From contig NZ_CP011492.1 in assembly GCF_001011035.1 (NCBI RefSeq), positions 7,890,951-7,954,950 on the forward strand: a stretch of DNA of 64,000 nt, read 5' to 3'. How positions within the stretch are numbered: the stretch's first letter is position 1; the number at the start of each line of letters is the position of its first letter. Below are positions 33,671-42,912 of the stretch, in pieces. Origin of the DNA: Streptomyces sp. CNQ-509 (lineage in GTDB: Bacteria > Actinomycetota > Actinomycetes > Streptomycetales > Streptomycetaceae). A program made the translations under genes and the position numbers. The notes under the pieces are model-generated. The model searched no databases. It had not been told where the DNA came from and worked only from the letters and a program-made list of their open reading frames with translations.

Positions 33671-35848
33671 TCACGCGGTGTCGTGCCCGAGACCGGCGGC
33701 CAACTGCGTCACCAGGTCGTACGCGGCGTCCGGGATCACCGTGCCCGGCGGGAAGACCGCCGTGGCGCCCGTCTCCAGCAGCGTCGCCACGTCCTGCGGC
33801 GGGATCACCCCGCCGACCACGACCATGATGTCGTCGCGTCCCTCCTCCGCCAGCGCCTCGCGCAGCGCCGGTACGAGCGTCAGGTGCCCGGCCGCCAGCG
33901 ACGACACCCCCACGATGTGCACGTCCGCCTCCACGGCCTGCCGCGCCACCTCCGCCGGGGTCTGGAAGAGCGGGCCGACGTCCACGTCGAAGCCGAGGTC
34001 GGCGAAGGCCGTGGCGATCACCTTCTGCCCGCGGTCGTGCCCGTCCTGGCCCATCTTGGCGACCAGGATGCGCGGCCGCCGGCCCTCGGCCTCCGCGAAT
34101 GCGCCCACCCGCGCCCTGGTCCGCTCCACCGACGGCGACTCGCCCGCCTCGTTCCGGTACACACCGGAGATCGTACGGATCTGCCCGGCGTGCCGCCCGT
34201 AGGTCTTCTCCAGGGCGTACGAGATCTCGCCCACCGTCGCCCGGGCGCGCGCGGCCCGTACCGCCAGCTCCAGCAGGTTGCCCTCGCCGCCTGCCGCCCG
34301 CATGAGGTCGTCCAGCGCGTCCCGGCATGCGGTCTCGTCGCGCTCCGCGCGCAGCCGCTCCAGCTTCGCGATCTGCTGCGCCCGCACCGCGGAGTTGTCG
34401 ACCTTCAGCACCTCGACCTGCTCGTCGGAGGCCACCCGGTACTTGTTCACTCCGATCACCGGCTGCCGCCCCGAGTCGATACGGGCCTGGGTGCGCGCCG
34501 CCGCCTCCTCCACCCGCAGCTTCGGGATGCCCGCGTCGATCGCCTGCGCCATCCCGCCGGCCTGCTCGACCTCCTCGATGTGCTGCCAGGCCCGCCGCGC
34601 CAGGTCGTACGTCAGCCGCTCCACGTACGCGCTGCCGCCCCACGGGTCGATCACCCGGGTCGTGCCGGACTCCTGCTGGAGCAGCAACTGCGTGTTGCGG
34701 GCGATCCGCGCGGAGAAGTCCGTCGGCAGCGCCAGCGCCTCGTCCAGGGCGTTGGTGTGCAGCGACTGCGTGTGGCCCTGGGTGGCCGCCATCGCCTCGA
34801 CGCACGTGCGCGTCACGTTGTTGTAGACGTCCTGCGCCGTCAGCGACCAGCCGGAGGTCTGCGAGTGGGTGCGCAGCGACAGCGACTTGGGATTCTGCGG
34901 ATCGAAGCGCTTGACGAGCTTCGCCCACAGCAGGCGCGCGGCGCGCAGCTTCGCGATCTCCATGAAGAAGTTCATGCCGATCGCCCAGAAGAACGACAGC
35001 CGCGGCGCGAACGCGTCCACGTCCAGGCCCGCTTCCCGGCCCGCCCGGATGTACTCCACCCCGTCGGCGAGGGTGTACGCCAGCTCCAGGTCGGCCGTCG
35101 CACCCGCCTCCTGGATGTGGTAGCCGGAGATCGAGATCGAGTTGTAGCGCGGCATCTTCCGCGAGGTGAAGGCGAAGATGTCGGAGATGATCCGCATCGA
35201 CGGCTTCGGCGGGTAGATGTAGGTGTTGCGGACCATGAACTCCTTGAGGATGTCGTTCTGGATGGTCCCCGCCAGCTTTTCCGGCGGCACCCCCTGCTCC
35301 TCGGCCGCCACGATGTACAGCGCCAGCACGGGCAGCACCGCGCCGTTCATCGTCATCGACACCGTCATCCGGTCCAGCGGGATGCCGTCGAAGAGCCGGC
35401 GCATGTCCAGGATCGAGTCGATCGCCACGCCCGCCATGCCGACGTCGCCCGTCACCCGCGGGTGGTCGCTGTCGTAGCCCCGGTGGGTGGGCAGGTCGAA
35501 GGCGACGGACAGGCCCTTCTGCCCGGCCGCGAGGTTGCGGCGGTAGAAGGCGTTGGACTCCTCGGCGGTGGAGAAGCCCGCGTACTGCCGGATCGTCCAG
35601 GGCTGGTTGACGTACATCGTCGGGTACGGGCCGCGCAGGTACGGCGCGATACCCGGGTAGGTGTCCAGGAAGTCCAGGTCCGCCAGGTCCTGCCCGGTGT
35701 ACAGCGGCCGGACGGCGATGCCCTCGGGCGTCTCCCAGCCGAGGTCGCCGCCGTCGCCGCCGCGCTTGACCGCGGCGCGCCACTCGTCGGAGCCCGCCGC
35801 GGGGGCCGGGGTGCCCAGCTCGATGTCCGAGAAGTCGGGGACGGTCAT
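33671..35848 (-). CDS. mutB: Methylmalonyl-CoA mutase large (catalytic) subunit
   Basis: Adenosylcobalamin-dependent enzyme interconverting R-methylmalonyl-CoA and succinyl-CoA, linking propionate and odd-chain or branched precursors to the TCA cycle and polyketide extender supply. It has 725 residues. The TIM-barrel substrate channel has YLRGPYPTMY, FDLPTHRGYDSDHPR and the catalytic His in RTHSQTSGWSL. The C-terminal B12-binding domain carries the base-off motif DGHDRG in KMGQDGHDRGQKVIA (about residue 600). The ATG at 35848 overlaps the mutA stop in ATGA. Confidence 0.97.
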   Translation of the reverse strand: MTVPDFSDIELGTPAPAAGSDEWRAAVKRGGDGGDLGWETPEGIAVRPLYTGQDLADLDFLDTYPGIAPYLRGPYPTMYVNQPWTIRQYAGFSTAEESNAFYRRNLAAGQKGLSVAFDLPTHRGYDSDHPRVTGDVGMAGVAIDSILDMRRLFDGIPLDRMTVSMTMNGAVLPVLALYIVAAEEQGVPPEKLAGTIQNDILKEFMVRNTYIYPPKPSMRIISDIFAFTSRKMPRYNSISISGYHIQEAGATADLELAYTLADGVEYIRAGREAGLDVDAFAPRLSFFWAIGMNFFMEIAKLRAARLLWAKLVKRFDPQNPKSLSLRTHSQTSGWSLTAQDVYNNVTRTCVEAMAATQGHTQSLHTNALDEALALPTDFSARIARNTQLLLQQESGTTRVIDPWGGSAYVERLTYDLARRAWQHIEEVEQAGGMAQAIDAGIPKLRVEEAAARTQARIDSGRQPVIGVNKYRVASDEQVEVLKVDNSAVRAQQIAKLERLRAERDETACRDALDDLMRAAGGEGNLLELAVRAARARATVGEISYALEKTYGRHAGQIRTISGVYRNEAGESPSVERTRARVGAFAEAEGRRPRILVAKMGQDGHDRGQKVIATAFADLGFDVDVGPLFQTPAEVARQAVEADVHIVGVSSLAAGHLTLVPALREALAEEGRDDIMVVVGGVIPPQDVATLLETGATAVFPPGTVIPDAAYDLVTQLAAGLGHDTA

Positions 35849-37659
35849 CGGGCCACTCCCATGCGGTCGAGTGCGTCGGTCAGCACGGCCAGGGCGTCGC
35901 AGCCGGCGTGGACGTAGGTGTCGGCGCCGTCGCACGCGTCCGGGCGCCCGGCGAGGTATACATGCCGCGCCCCCGCGGCCCGCAGCTCCGCCGCCGCGGC
36001 GGCGCCCTGCTCGGCGTAGACCGTGTCGCCGGAGCAGAGGCACGCCTCGCGCGCCCCGCTCTCCGCGAAGGTGCCGCCGGTGACGGGCTCGACCCCGCCG
36101 GCCTGGAACAGGTTCGCGGCGAAGGTCAGCCGCGGCGTGTGCACGGCGGCCGGGCCCAGGGCGGCGAGGAAGACGCGCGGGCGGGCACCGGTCGCGGCCA
36201 GATGCGCGTCGGAGCGCGCCCGCAGCGCCTCGAATGCCTCGTCCCTGCGCACCCGCGGCAGCCCGCCGGACGGCGGCTCGGGCGCGGGCTCGCGGACGAC
36301 GGGCTTCTCCGCCAGGTCGGGGAACTCGCTGACCCCGGTCACCGGCTCGCGGCGGGTGGCGAGCCTCCTGCCGCGCTCCGCCCAGGTCCGCGCCAGCCGC
36401 TCGCCGACCATCCCGGAGCGCAGCGCGGCCGCGTGGCCGCCGGCCCGCTCGATCTCCTGGAAGAACGCCCAGCCGGCGTGGGCGAGTTCGTCGGTGAGCC
36501 CCTCCACGTACCAGGAGCCGCCCGCCGGGTCGATGACCCGGGCCAGGTGGGACTCCTCGACGAGGATGGCCGAGGTGTTGCGGGCGATGCGCCGGGAGAA
36601 CGTGTCCGGCAGGCCGATCGCGTGGTCGAAGGGGAGCACCGTCACCGCGTCCGCGCCACCGACCCCGGCGGCCAGGGTGGCGACCGTGGTGCGCAGCATG
36701 TTCACCCACGGGTCGCGGCGCGTCGCCATCACCGGCGAGGTCACCGCGTGCTGGAGTTGCGCGCCTGCGGCGGGCGCCCCGCAGACCTCCGCGACCCGCG
36801 CGAACAGCCGGCGCGCCGCCCGCAGCTTGGCGACCGTCAGGAACTGGTCGGCGGTGGCCGCGTAGCGGAACTCCAGCTGGGCACACGCCTGCGCGGTGCT
36901 CAGTCCGGCCGCGGTCAACTCCCGCAGATAGGCGACCGCGGTGGCCAGGGAGCAGCCCAGTTCCTGCGCCGCGGAGCCGCCGGCCTCGTGGTACGGCAGG
37001 GCGTCCACGGTGACGGCCCGCAGGCCCGGGTGGCGGTCGGCGCAGAGCCGGGCGAGTGCGGCCATGGCCCCGGGGTCCCCCGGCTGTCCGGTACGTGCCT
37101 CGTGGCCGAGCGGGTCGGCGCCCAGGCCGCCCCGGGCGGCACCGGCGTCGATGCCGCGCTCCTCGTACAGCCGCAGCAGCTCCCGCGCGGCCGCCTCGGT
37201 CTCGGCGCCGGCGTCCAGGACGACGGGCGCGAGGTCGAGGTAGACGTCCTTGAGAACATCCGCCAGCGCCGCCACGGGGATGCCGCCGGCGTCACCGGCG
37301 GCGAGCCACAGGGATGTGGCGCCGTTCTCCAGGTCGCCGAGCACGGCCTCCGCGTCGGGCACGGCGTGCCGCTGGCGCACGTCCCACCCGCCGGCGGCGT
37401 TCCCCTCGGGCCGGCCGCCGCGGACGAAGGGCGCGAAGCCGGGCAGGCCCGGGTCGGGCGCGCGGTCGCGCGCGGTGTAGAGCGGCGGGGTGCGCAACCC
37501 GTCCTCCACCGCGGTGGACAGCAGGGACTCCGCCTCGGCGCCGGAGACCTCCTTGCCGGACTTGCGCAGCACGCCGGCCACCAGGTGCTGCCACTCCTCG
37601 TGCGACGCGTCGGCGAACTCGGCCGCCAGGGAGAGCCCGTCATCGGGCAGGACAGTCAT
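35845..37659 (-). CDS. mutA: Methylmalonyl-CoA mutase small subunit
   Basis: Non-catalytic partner of MutB in the heterodimeric mutase, 604 residues. It has the degenerate barrel of the family (HLARVIDPAGGSWYVEGLTDEL, VEESHLARVIDP) and a C-terminal Rossmann-like half without the DxHxxG cobalamin motif, as normal for this subunit. First gene of the operon mutA-mutB-meaB, with coupled start and stop codons. A TAGCAT hexamer at 37672-37667 directly before the ATG could be the -10 of a leaderless message. Confidence 0.95.
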   Translation of the reverse strand: MTVLPDDGLSLAAEFADASHEEWQHLVAGVLRKSGKEVSGAEAESLLSTAVEDGLRTPPLYTARDRAPDPGLPGFAPFVRGGRPEGNAAGGWDVRQRHAVPDAEAVLGDLENGATSLWLAAGDAGGIPVAALADVLKDVYLDLAPVVLDAGAETEAAARELLRLYEERGIDAGAARGGLGADPLGHEARTGQPGDPGAMAALARLCADRHPGLRAVTVDALPYHEAGGSAAQELGCSLATAVAYLRELTAAGLSTAQACAQLEFRYAATADQFLTVAKLRAARRLFARVAEVCGAPAAGAQLQHAVTSPVMATRRDPWVNMLRTTVATLAAGVGGADAVTVLPFDHAIGLPDTFSRRIARNTSAILVEESHLARVIDPAGGSWYVEGLTDELAHAGWAFFQEIERAGGHAAALRSGMVGERLARTWAERGRRLATRREPVTGVSEFPDLAEKPVVREPAPEPPSGGLPRVRRDEAFEALRARSDAHLAATGARPRVFLAALGPAAVHTPRLTFAANLFQAGGVEPVTGGTFAESGAREACLCSGDTVYAEQGAAAAAELRAAGARHVYLAGRPDACDGADTYVHAGCDALAVLTDALDRMGVAR

Positions 37660-37971
37660 GGTCGGATGCTAACCAGGTCGGCTAAGGGATAGACGATGCC
37701 GGCCTTGGCTGTGACTTTCTTCTCGCCGGGGCCGCGCCCGGCCGCCCCCTCGCCGGCGCGCGGAGGCGGTCGGCGCGTCCCGGGCCGACGGGAACCGCCC
37801 CCGGCCGGCATGTACGCCACCGCCGCCACCGCCCTCGACCATCTCCCACAGCCACTCACCCGCACCACCGCCGCCTGCGCCCTGGCCTCCTGGACGGTGG
37901 TCACCGCGCTGCTCCCGTACCACCGCGCCACGGCACCCTCGCGCCTGGCGGTGGGCCCGTAGCCGGCCGGG
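37660..37971. other. Intergenic region upstream of the mut operon
   Basis: A 312-base gap between the mutA start and the SRPBCC stop; it should hold the mut promoter. A rightward frame at 37696-37962 could encode 88 residues, but its composition is Pro/Arg-rich at the start and I recognise no family, so I do not call it a gene. No terminator-strength hairpin was seen. Confidence 0.4.
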
Positions 37972-38430
37972 TCAGGGCGCCCGCAGCAGACCGTCGAGGA
38001 CGCGGCAGAAGACCCGGCGCGCGGTCCACGCCACCAGAGGATCCAGCGCCCGCGGCACACCCCGCACCCCCAGCTCCTCCCGCCACACCACCCGCACCGG
38101 CCCCGCGGTACCGTCACCCGCCTCCGGCCCGTACACCTCGATCTCGGCCCAACCGAGCACCACCTGCCCCCGCTTGACGAGCCGGTACCGCCCCACCGCG
38201 CGCCCCGCCTCCGGCGGGGACCACTCGACGACCTCCATCGGGTCGTCGAAGCCCACCCGGCCCACACCGGTACGCGCCGTGAACCGCGCCCCGGCACCCT
38301 CCGCGGGCACGGACACCCCGGTGATCCGGGTCAGCGGCACCCGCCCGCCGTGGGCCGGCCAGTCCGTCAGCCGCTCCCAGACCGCCACGGCCGGCGCCCG
38401 CACCGTACGCTCCACCTCGAACAGGGCCAT
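37972..38430 (-). CDS. SRPBCC-fold (polyketide cyclase/START-like) protein
   Basis: Small cytoplasmic ligand-binding protein of 152 residues. The N-terminus MALFEVERTVRAPAVAVWER followed by LTDWPAHGGRVPLTR is the usual first strand and helix of the Bet v1-like cavity fold, and the C-terminal helix contains LVAWTARRVFCRVLDGLL. The ligand is unknown. The ATG at 38430 is the natural start of the fold. No operon partner. Confidence 0.85.
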   Translation of the reverse strand: MALFEVERTVRAPAVAVWERLTDWPAHGGRVPLTRITGVSVPAEGAGARFTARTGVGRVGFDDPMEVVEWSPPEAGRAVGRYRLVKRGQVVLGWAEIEVYGPEAGDGTAGPVRVVWREELGVRGVPRALDPLVAWTARRVFCRVLDGLLRAP

Positions 38431-38520
38431 GCCCTCAAGGCTAGGCCGCCGCCGGATACCCTGCCGGAGGCCGGAGGCGGGAGCGGCGCGGGCCGCCGCG
38501 GGCCGGAGAGGCGGGGGCGG

Positions 38521-38916
38521 GTGGCGGACGCGGTACGCCGGGTGGTGCTCGCCGCGTACGACGACGCGCCGATACTCGACATCGCCTGCCCCAGCGGCGC
38601 CCTGGACGCCGCGAACCGCTTCGGCGCGGCGCCTCCGTACGCCCTCGGACTCGCCACCGCCAGCGGACGCGGCGTGCTCAGCTCCGCCGTCATCGGCATC
38701 GGCATCGGCGGCGGGCAGCGCCTGGCCGAGGTGCCGGCGCGGCCGGACACCCTCATGGTCGTCGGCGGCATCGGGCACGAGCGGGCCGCCGTGGACGGGG
38801 AGTCGGTCAAGCAGGTTCGCAGGCCCGTCACCGGCGCCCGCCGCGTCTCACCCGTCACCTCGGCCGGCGCGGCGGCGTGCCCGACGGGCCCCGCACGAGC
38901 CGGTGCCCGGCGTTGA
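38521..38916 (+). pseudogene. Truncated GlxA-type (DJ-1/PfpI plus AraC) regulator gene
   Basis: The 131-residue frame begins VADAVRRVVLAAYDDAPILD and continues IACPSGALDAANRFGAAPPY, DTLMVVGGIGHERAA and QVRRPVTGARRVSPVTSAGA. This is the N-terminal half of the DJ-1/PfpI domain of GlxA-family regulators. At the nucleophile elbow, where relatives have a Val-Cys-x-Gly motif, this reads VTSAG, and sequence likeness fades to a stop at 38914-38916. The second half of the sensor and the entire AraC helix-turn-helix (about 190 residues) are missing. It is therefore very probably non-functional. Confidence 0.75.
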
Positions 38917-38965
38917 CAACGCCCACGAAGGCGGCGGTCACGATGCCGACGAAGGGTGACGGCGA

Positions 38966-38995
38966 CGCCCCGCCGGAGGAAGTCCCGGCGGGGCG
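38966..38995. terminator. Perfect 11-bp-stem hairpin
   Basis: CGCCCCGCCGG and CCGGCGGGGCG pair around an eight-base loop, followed by TTCGTCGG. It can end leftover transcription from the decayed regulator gene and the convergent acetyltransferase gene at 39143. Confidence 0.7.
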
Positions 38996-39142
38996 TTCGT
39001 CGGCAAGGTGTCGTTTTCGTCGGCGAGGTGCCGGTGGTGTCGGCGGCATCGCCAGCCGTGTACGGATGGACGTGGCCGGTTCGTTGATGCACCCCGCAAC
39101 GCCGGTTCCCGGATGGACGGTCCGGAGCGAGGGTGACCGGAC

Positions 39143-39802
39143 TCAGGTGCGGGCGGTCAGATCTGCCCCCGGTCGCCTGCGTGCGAGGCCGCGGGCGATT
39201 CGCCGTTCGAGCCTCGCCCGGCAGTCCGGCCACTCCGCCGCGGTGATCGAGAAGATCGCGGAGTCACGGAGCCGGCCGTCCTCGCCCGGTGCCCAGGACC
39301 GTGACCAGTTCCGCAACACGCCCTCGAAGCGTGCGCCCGCCCCTTCGATCGCTGCCCTCGACCGGCTGTTGCGCGCGTCGGTCTTCAGGTCGACGCGCGC
39401 CACGTCCCAGTTCTCGAACGCGTGCCGGAACAACAAGTACTTGGCCTCGGTGTTCACGCCCGTGCCTTGGGCCGACGCCGCGAGCCAGGTGAAACCGACC
39501 TCGATCGCGCACAGACCACCCCTTGTCGGCCACAGCCGCGGATCCCAGTAGGCCGTGGCCCCGATCGCCCGTCCAGACGCCTCTTCCACCTGCGCGTACG
39601 GGGCCAGCTTCCCAGCCGCGGCACGGGCGAGCTGGGCATCGATGTACCCCTCGACCTCGGCTGCCGTGGGCACCCACGTGAACCGATAGGAGCTCCGGTC
39701 TTCCTCCGCCGCCACGGCCAAGTCCGCCGCATGGCGGTGATCCAGCGGCTCCAGGCGTACCAGAGTGCCTTCCAGAACCGGTCCCTCAAGCGTGAAACTC
39801 AT
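39143..39802 (-). CDS. GNAT N-acetyltransferase (RimJ/RimL type)
   Basis: Acetyl-CoA-dependent acetyltransferase of 219 residues. The fold is visible in LVRLEPLDHRHAADLAVAAE, YAQVEEASGRAIGATAYWDP, the acetyl-CoA loop region GFTWLAASAQGTGVNTEAKY, and RVDLKTDARNSRSRAAIEGAGARFEG. This is the RimJ/RimL pattern; the substrate is not known. Codon use is slightly less GC-biased than that of neighbours. It is the only gene between the decayed regulator and the cyclase-like gene. Confidence 0.88.
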   Translation of the reverse strand: MSFTLEGPVLEGTLVRLEPLDHRHAADLAVAAEEDRSSYRFTWVPTAAEVEGYIDAQLARAAAGKLAPYAQVEEASGRAIGATAYWDPRLWPTRGGLCAIEVGFTWLAASAQGTGVNTEAKYLLFRHAFENWDVARVDLKTDARNSRSRAAIEGAGARFEGVLRNWSRSWAPGEDGRLRDSAIFSITAAEWPDCRARLERRIARGLARRRPGADLTART

Positions 39803-40109
39803 TGATCACCCATCAAGTGCCAGCACAGATTGTTCGCACCCAGGCCGCAGGCCCCGGGCCCGTAGCGTTCCAGAGCCGTCAGCGTCATGTCGCGCGAATT
39901 CCGCACGGAAGAGATCGGCGCCCGGAACGCGGCGCACGCGGCGGCGCCGGCCACGACGGCGTTCACGGTCCGCGAGGGCGCCTGACCGGACGCGGCGGGG
40001 GGCGGAGGAGGGGACGGTGCCGCGGCGGCCGTCCCCCGATCCGGTCCCGGCGGGCGGACACGTCCGAAACCTTCAAGACCGCCGCCCGTGCCGCTGCCAT
40101 CGTGGGCGT
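39803..40109. other. Intergenic region between divergent genes
   Basis: A 307-base gap. A 32-codon frame (39887-39985, MSREFRTEEIGARNAAHAAA...) has no good ribosome binding site and no recognisable similarity, so it is not called. No clear promoter or repeat was seen. Confidence 0.4.
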
Positions 40110-40997
40110 ATGACCGCAGATCTCTCCGCCGCCTCCTCCTTCATGGCCGCCCACGCGCGACTCCTCGACCGCCGCCGCTTCGAGCTGCTGCTCGGCGGGA
40201 CCGACCCCGCCGCCGTGCTCGCCGCCGTCGACGGCTACCGCAACCCCGACGGCGGCTACGGCTGGGGTCTGGAGCCGGACCTGCGGGCGCCGGAGAGCCA
40301 GCCCGGCGGTGCGCTGCACGCCTTCGAGGCGTTCGTGGACGCCGCCCCGGCCACCACCCCGCACGCGGCGCGGCTCTGCGACTGGCTGCTGTCCGTCACG
40401 CTGCCCGACGGCGGGCTGCCCTTCGCGCTGCCCGTGGCGGACCCGACCGGCTGCGCGCCGTTCTGGACGCGGGCCGACCCGGCGGTCTCCGCCCTGCAGA
40501 GCACCGCGTTCGCCGCCGGCACCGCGCTGAGGCTGGCCGCGCACGACCCCGCCGTCGCCGCCCACCCCTGGCTGGAGCGGGCCACGCGCTACTGCCTGGA
40601 CGCCATCGAGAACATCGGCGACCAGCCGCACGCCATCGAGCTGTCCTTCGCCATCCGCTTCCTCGACGCCGCCGCCGACACCCGCCCCCGGGCCACCGCC
40701 CTGCTGGAACGGCTGCGCGCGCTCATCCCCGGCGACGGGGTGCTGCCCGTCGCGGGCGGGTCGGAAGGCGAGGCGATCCGGCCGCTCGACGTCGCCCCCG
40801 AGCCCGGCCGCCCCGCGCGCACGCTGTACGCCCCGGAGGCCGTCGACGCCGACCTGCGCCGGCTGGCCGCGGGACAGCAGGAAGACGGCGGCTGGCTGGT
40901 CGACTTCGGCTCGTTCTCGCCGGCCGCGGCGCTCGAGTGGCGCGGCTACCGTACGGTCGGCGCGGTCGCGGTGCTGAAGCAGAACTCCCTGCTCTGA
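40110..40997 (+). CDS. Terpenoid-cyclase-fold (alpha/alpha barrel) protein of unknown function
   Basis: A 295-residue protein with the repeats of the squalene-cyclase/prenyltransferase fold: YRNPDGGYGWGLEPDLR near residue 45 and QQEDGGWLVDFGSFSP near the C-terminus are QW-like motifs. The catalytic DxDD of squalene-hopene cyclases is absent, and the protein is half their length. Similar short proteins are annotated as hypothetical or prenyltransferase-like; I assign no reaction. It starts with ATG at 40110 and has no obvious operon partner. Confidence 0.75.
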   Translation: MTADLSAASSFMAAHARLLDRRRFELLLGGTDPAAVLAAVDGYRNPDGGYGWGLEPDLRAPESQPGGALHAFEAFVDAAPATTPHAARLCDWLLSVTLPDGGLPFALPVADPTGCAPFWTRADPAVSALQSTAFAAGTALRLAAHDPAVAAHPWLERATRYCLDAIENIGDQPHAIELSFAIRFLDAAADTRPRATALLERLRALIPGDGVLPVAGGSEGEAIRPLDVAPEPGRPARTLYAPEAVDADLRRLAAGQQEDGGWLVDFGSFSPAAALEWRGYRTVGAVAVLKQNSLL

Positions 40998-41012
40998 GCC
41001 GCCCGCACGTGC

Positions 41013-41993
41013 TCAGCCGCGGGCGGCCGCAGGCTGGGGAACGGCGGGCGCCGGCTCCGGGACCTGCGGCACCTGAGGTGCGCCCGTGCCGGGTGCCGCC
41101 TGCGCCGCCTCGGCGAGGGTGTCGACGGCGGACTGCACGAAGGCCCGTACCAGCGGCGTCTCGTGCGCCGTACGCCAGATCAGCCCCCAGACGCCCATCG
41201 GCTGCTCCGTGATCGGCACGTACGCGATGCCGGGGCGCGGGAAGTGCCGCGCCGCCTCGCCCTGCACCACGCACACCGCGTCCCCGGCCGCGACGACCGC
41301 CTGGGCCTCCTGGAACGTGGCGATCTTCGGCCCGTCCGCGGGGATCGGCCGCCCCGACGGCGTACGCGCCGGCATCAGGGCCTCCATCCAGTACGCCGGG
41401 ACCGGGTTCACCGGCTGCGGGAACGAGCAGTCCGCGAGGTCTTCGAGGCTCACGGCCCCGCGGGCGGCGAAGGGGTGTCCCTCCGCGACCATCAGCACGT
41501 GCGGCTCGCGGGCCAGCACCGGGCCCACCGTCAGATCCGGCTCGCGCACCGGGAGCCAGGTGACCTCCAGGTCCACGTCGCCCGCCCGCAGCATCCCGAA
41601 CGGGTCGCTGAAGACCACCTCGCGGAAGCGCAGCTCGACCCCCGGGTAGCGGTCCTTGAAGCGTGCGAGGATCGACGCCTGGTCGAACGCCTGGGCGCAC
41701 ATCAGCCCCAGCGTCAGCACCCCCGTCGTCCCGCGGGCCGCCGCGGCGGCGGATTCGATGCCGTCCTGGATCCGCTGGTAGCCCGCCTTCAGGTCGTCGT
41801 GGAGCCGCGCCCCGATGGCCGTCAGCTCCACCCGGCGGCTGGTGCGCTCGAAGAGCGGGGCGCCGATGCGGCGCTCCTGCTTGGCGATCGACTGGCTGAC
41901 GCGCGCCTGCGAGACGTGCAGCCGCTCCGCGGTACGGCCGAAGTGCAGCTCCTCGGCGAGCGCGAGGAATATCTCTATGTCCCGCAGCTCCAT
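41013..41993 (-). CDS. LysR-family transcriptional regulator
   Basis: Activator/repressor of 326 residues. The N-terminal helix-turn-helix is MELRDIEIFLALAEELHFGR with TAERLHVSQARVSQSIAKQE, followed by ERRIGAPLFERTSRRVELT. The periplasmic-binding-like effector domain contains LTLGLMCAQAFDQ and ELRFREVVF. The C-terminal tail is Pro/Ala-rich. Most actinobacterial relatives sit beside an SDR gene, as here (84 bp upstream, same strand). The ATAACC inverted repeats at 42913-42963 could be its sites. Confidence 0.92.
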   Translation of the reverse strand: MELRDIEIFLALAEELHFGRTAERLHVSQARVSQSIAKQERRIGAPLFERTSRRVELTAIGARLHDDLKAGYQRIQDGIESAAAAARGTTGVLTLGLMCAQAFDQASILARFKDRYPGVELRFREVVFSDPFGMLRAGDVDLEVTWLPVREPDLTVGPVLAREPHVLMVAEGHPFAARGAVSLEDLADCSFPQPVNPVPAYWMEALMPARTPSGRPIPADGPKIATFQEAQAVVAAGDAVCVVQGEAARHFPRPGIAYVPITEQPMGVWGLIWRTAHETPLVRAFVQSAVDTLAEAAQAAPGTGAPQVPQVPEPAPAVPQPAAARG

Positions 41994-42076
41994 CCCGCAC
42001 CCCCGTATCGCCTGGCCGTGGCCGGAAACCGGCTCCGTCACCGGAGCGTATCCCGGCCGGCCCGCCCCCGTCACCC

Positions 42077-42805
42077 TCAGGCCGCCGCGCCGTGACCTGC
42101 GGCGGAAGCGGATGCGGAGGGGGAAGCGGGGTCGGGAGCGGGGGCGGTGGCGTCCCGGCGGCGGGCAGCGGCGCCGTCGACGAGGCGCAGCAGCGCCCCG
42201 GCGTCCGGACGGCCGCCGACGACGCTGATGTCGACGCCGGCGCGGGCCGCCTCGCCCGCCGCCGCCCGGCTCAGCGCCACCACCGCGCAGGTGGCGGCGC
42301 GGTCAAGAGCGGTGCCCGGGGCACCGGGCGGGGCGACGGAGCCGCAGAGCTGCAGCAGATGGCCGGAGCGCTGCGCGTACAGCAGCGGCAGGACGGCCTG
42401 CGCGACCCACAGCGGGCCGAAGAACGCCGACTCCATCCGCGCCCGCGCCGCCGGCTCGGGTATCCACCCGACCGGCGCGGCCGCGTCCCCGGCGGCGGTG
42501 CCGCCGGGGGAGGGGCGCGGCGGGCGGGCGTCGTTGACGATCGCGTCGAGGCGTCCGAACCGGTCGGCCGCCGCGCACACCGTGGCGTTCACCGACCAGT
42601 TGTCGGCCACGTCCAGCGCCCGTACGAACAGCCTGCGCCGGTGCTCCTCGTGCCGCGCCAGCAGCCGGTCCCTGGCGGCCTCGTCCGGTACGACGGCGGC
42701 GACGCGGTCGCCGCGGGCCAGCGCGGTCGCGGTGACGGCCCGGCCCGCGCCGTGTCCTGCCGTGGTGACGAACCAGACCCTGCCCGTACGTGCGGTGGCG
42801 GTCAT
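42077..42805 (-). CDS. SDR-fold protein lacking the catalytic Tyr-x3-Lys
   Basis: A 242-residue Rossmann protein derived from short-chain dehydrogenases. The cofactor loop is VTTAGHGAGRAVT instead of TGxxxGxG, VRALDVADNWSVNATVCAAA matches the second SDR part, and IVNDARP replaces the NNAG motif. At the catalytic position the chain reads TALDRAATCAVV, with no Tyr or Lys, so classical SDR chemistry is unlikely. The C-terminus is a low-complexity Ala/Ser/Pro tail. The promoter region contains two operator-like repeats (42913-42963). It precedes the LysR gene on the same strand. Confidence 0.8.
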   Translation of the reverse strand: MTATARTGRVWFVTTAGHGAGRAVTATALARGDRVAAVVPDEAARDRLLARHEEHRRRLFVRALDVADNWSVNATVCAAADRFGRLDAIVNDARPPRPSPGGTAAGDAAAPVGWIPEPAARARMESAFFGPLWVAQAVLPLLYAQRSGHLLQLCGSVAPPGAPGTALDRAATCAVVALSRAAAGEAARAGVDISVVGGRPDAGALLRLVDGAAARRRDATAPAPDPASPSASASAAGHGAAA

Positions 42806-42912
42806 GGACCTTGCGCCCCCTTCGGTGGCTGCGTGTGCTCCTGCTCTTCGTCTGCGTGGACCAGCCTCCGCCGGGCGCGCCGGGCGAACAACTGCCGATC
42901 CGGCAACGACGG

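Noticed and set aside
37696..37962. Possible 88-residue rightward gene between mutA and the SRPBCC gene
   Set aside because: Pro/Arg-rich composition, weak ribosome binding site and no recognisable family; more likely chance in GC-rich DNA.
38855..39049. Leftward frame with a hydrophobic FVGIVTAAFVGVVNAG segment
   Set aside because: Overlaps the decayed regulator and the terminator; the hydrophobic stretch is short and no start signal is present.
39887..39985. 32-codon frame that could be a small peptide or precursor
   Set aside because: No ribosome binding site, no modification-enzyme gene nearby and no known precursor features.
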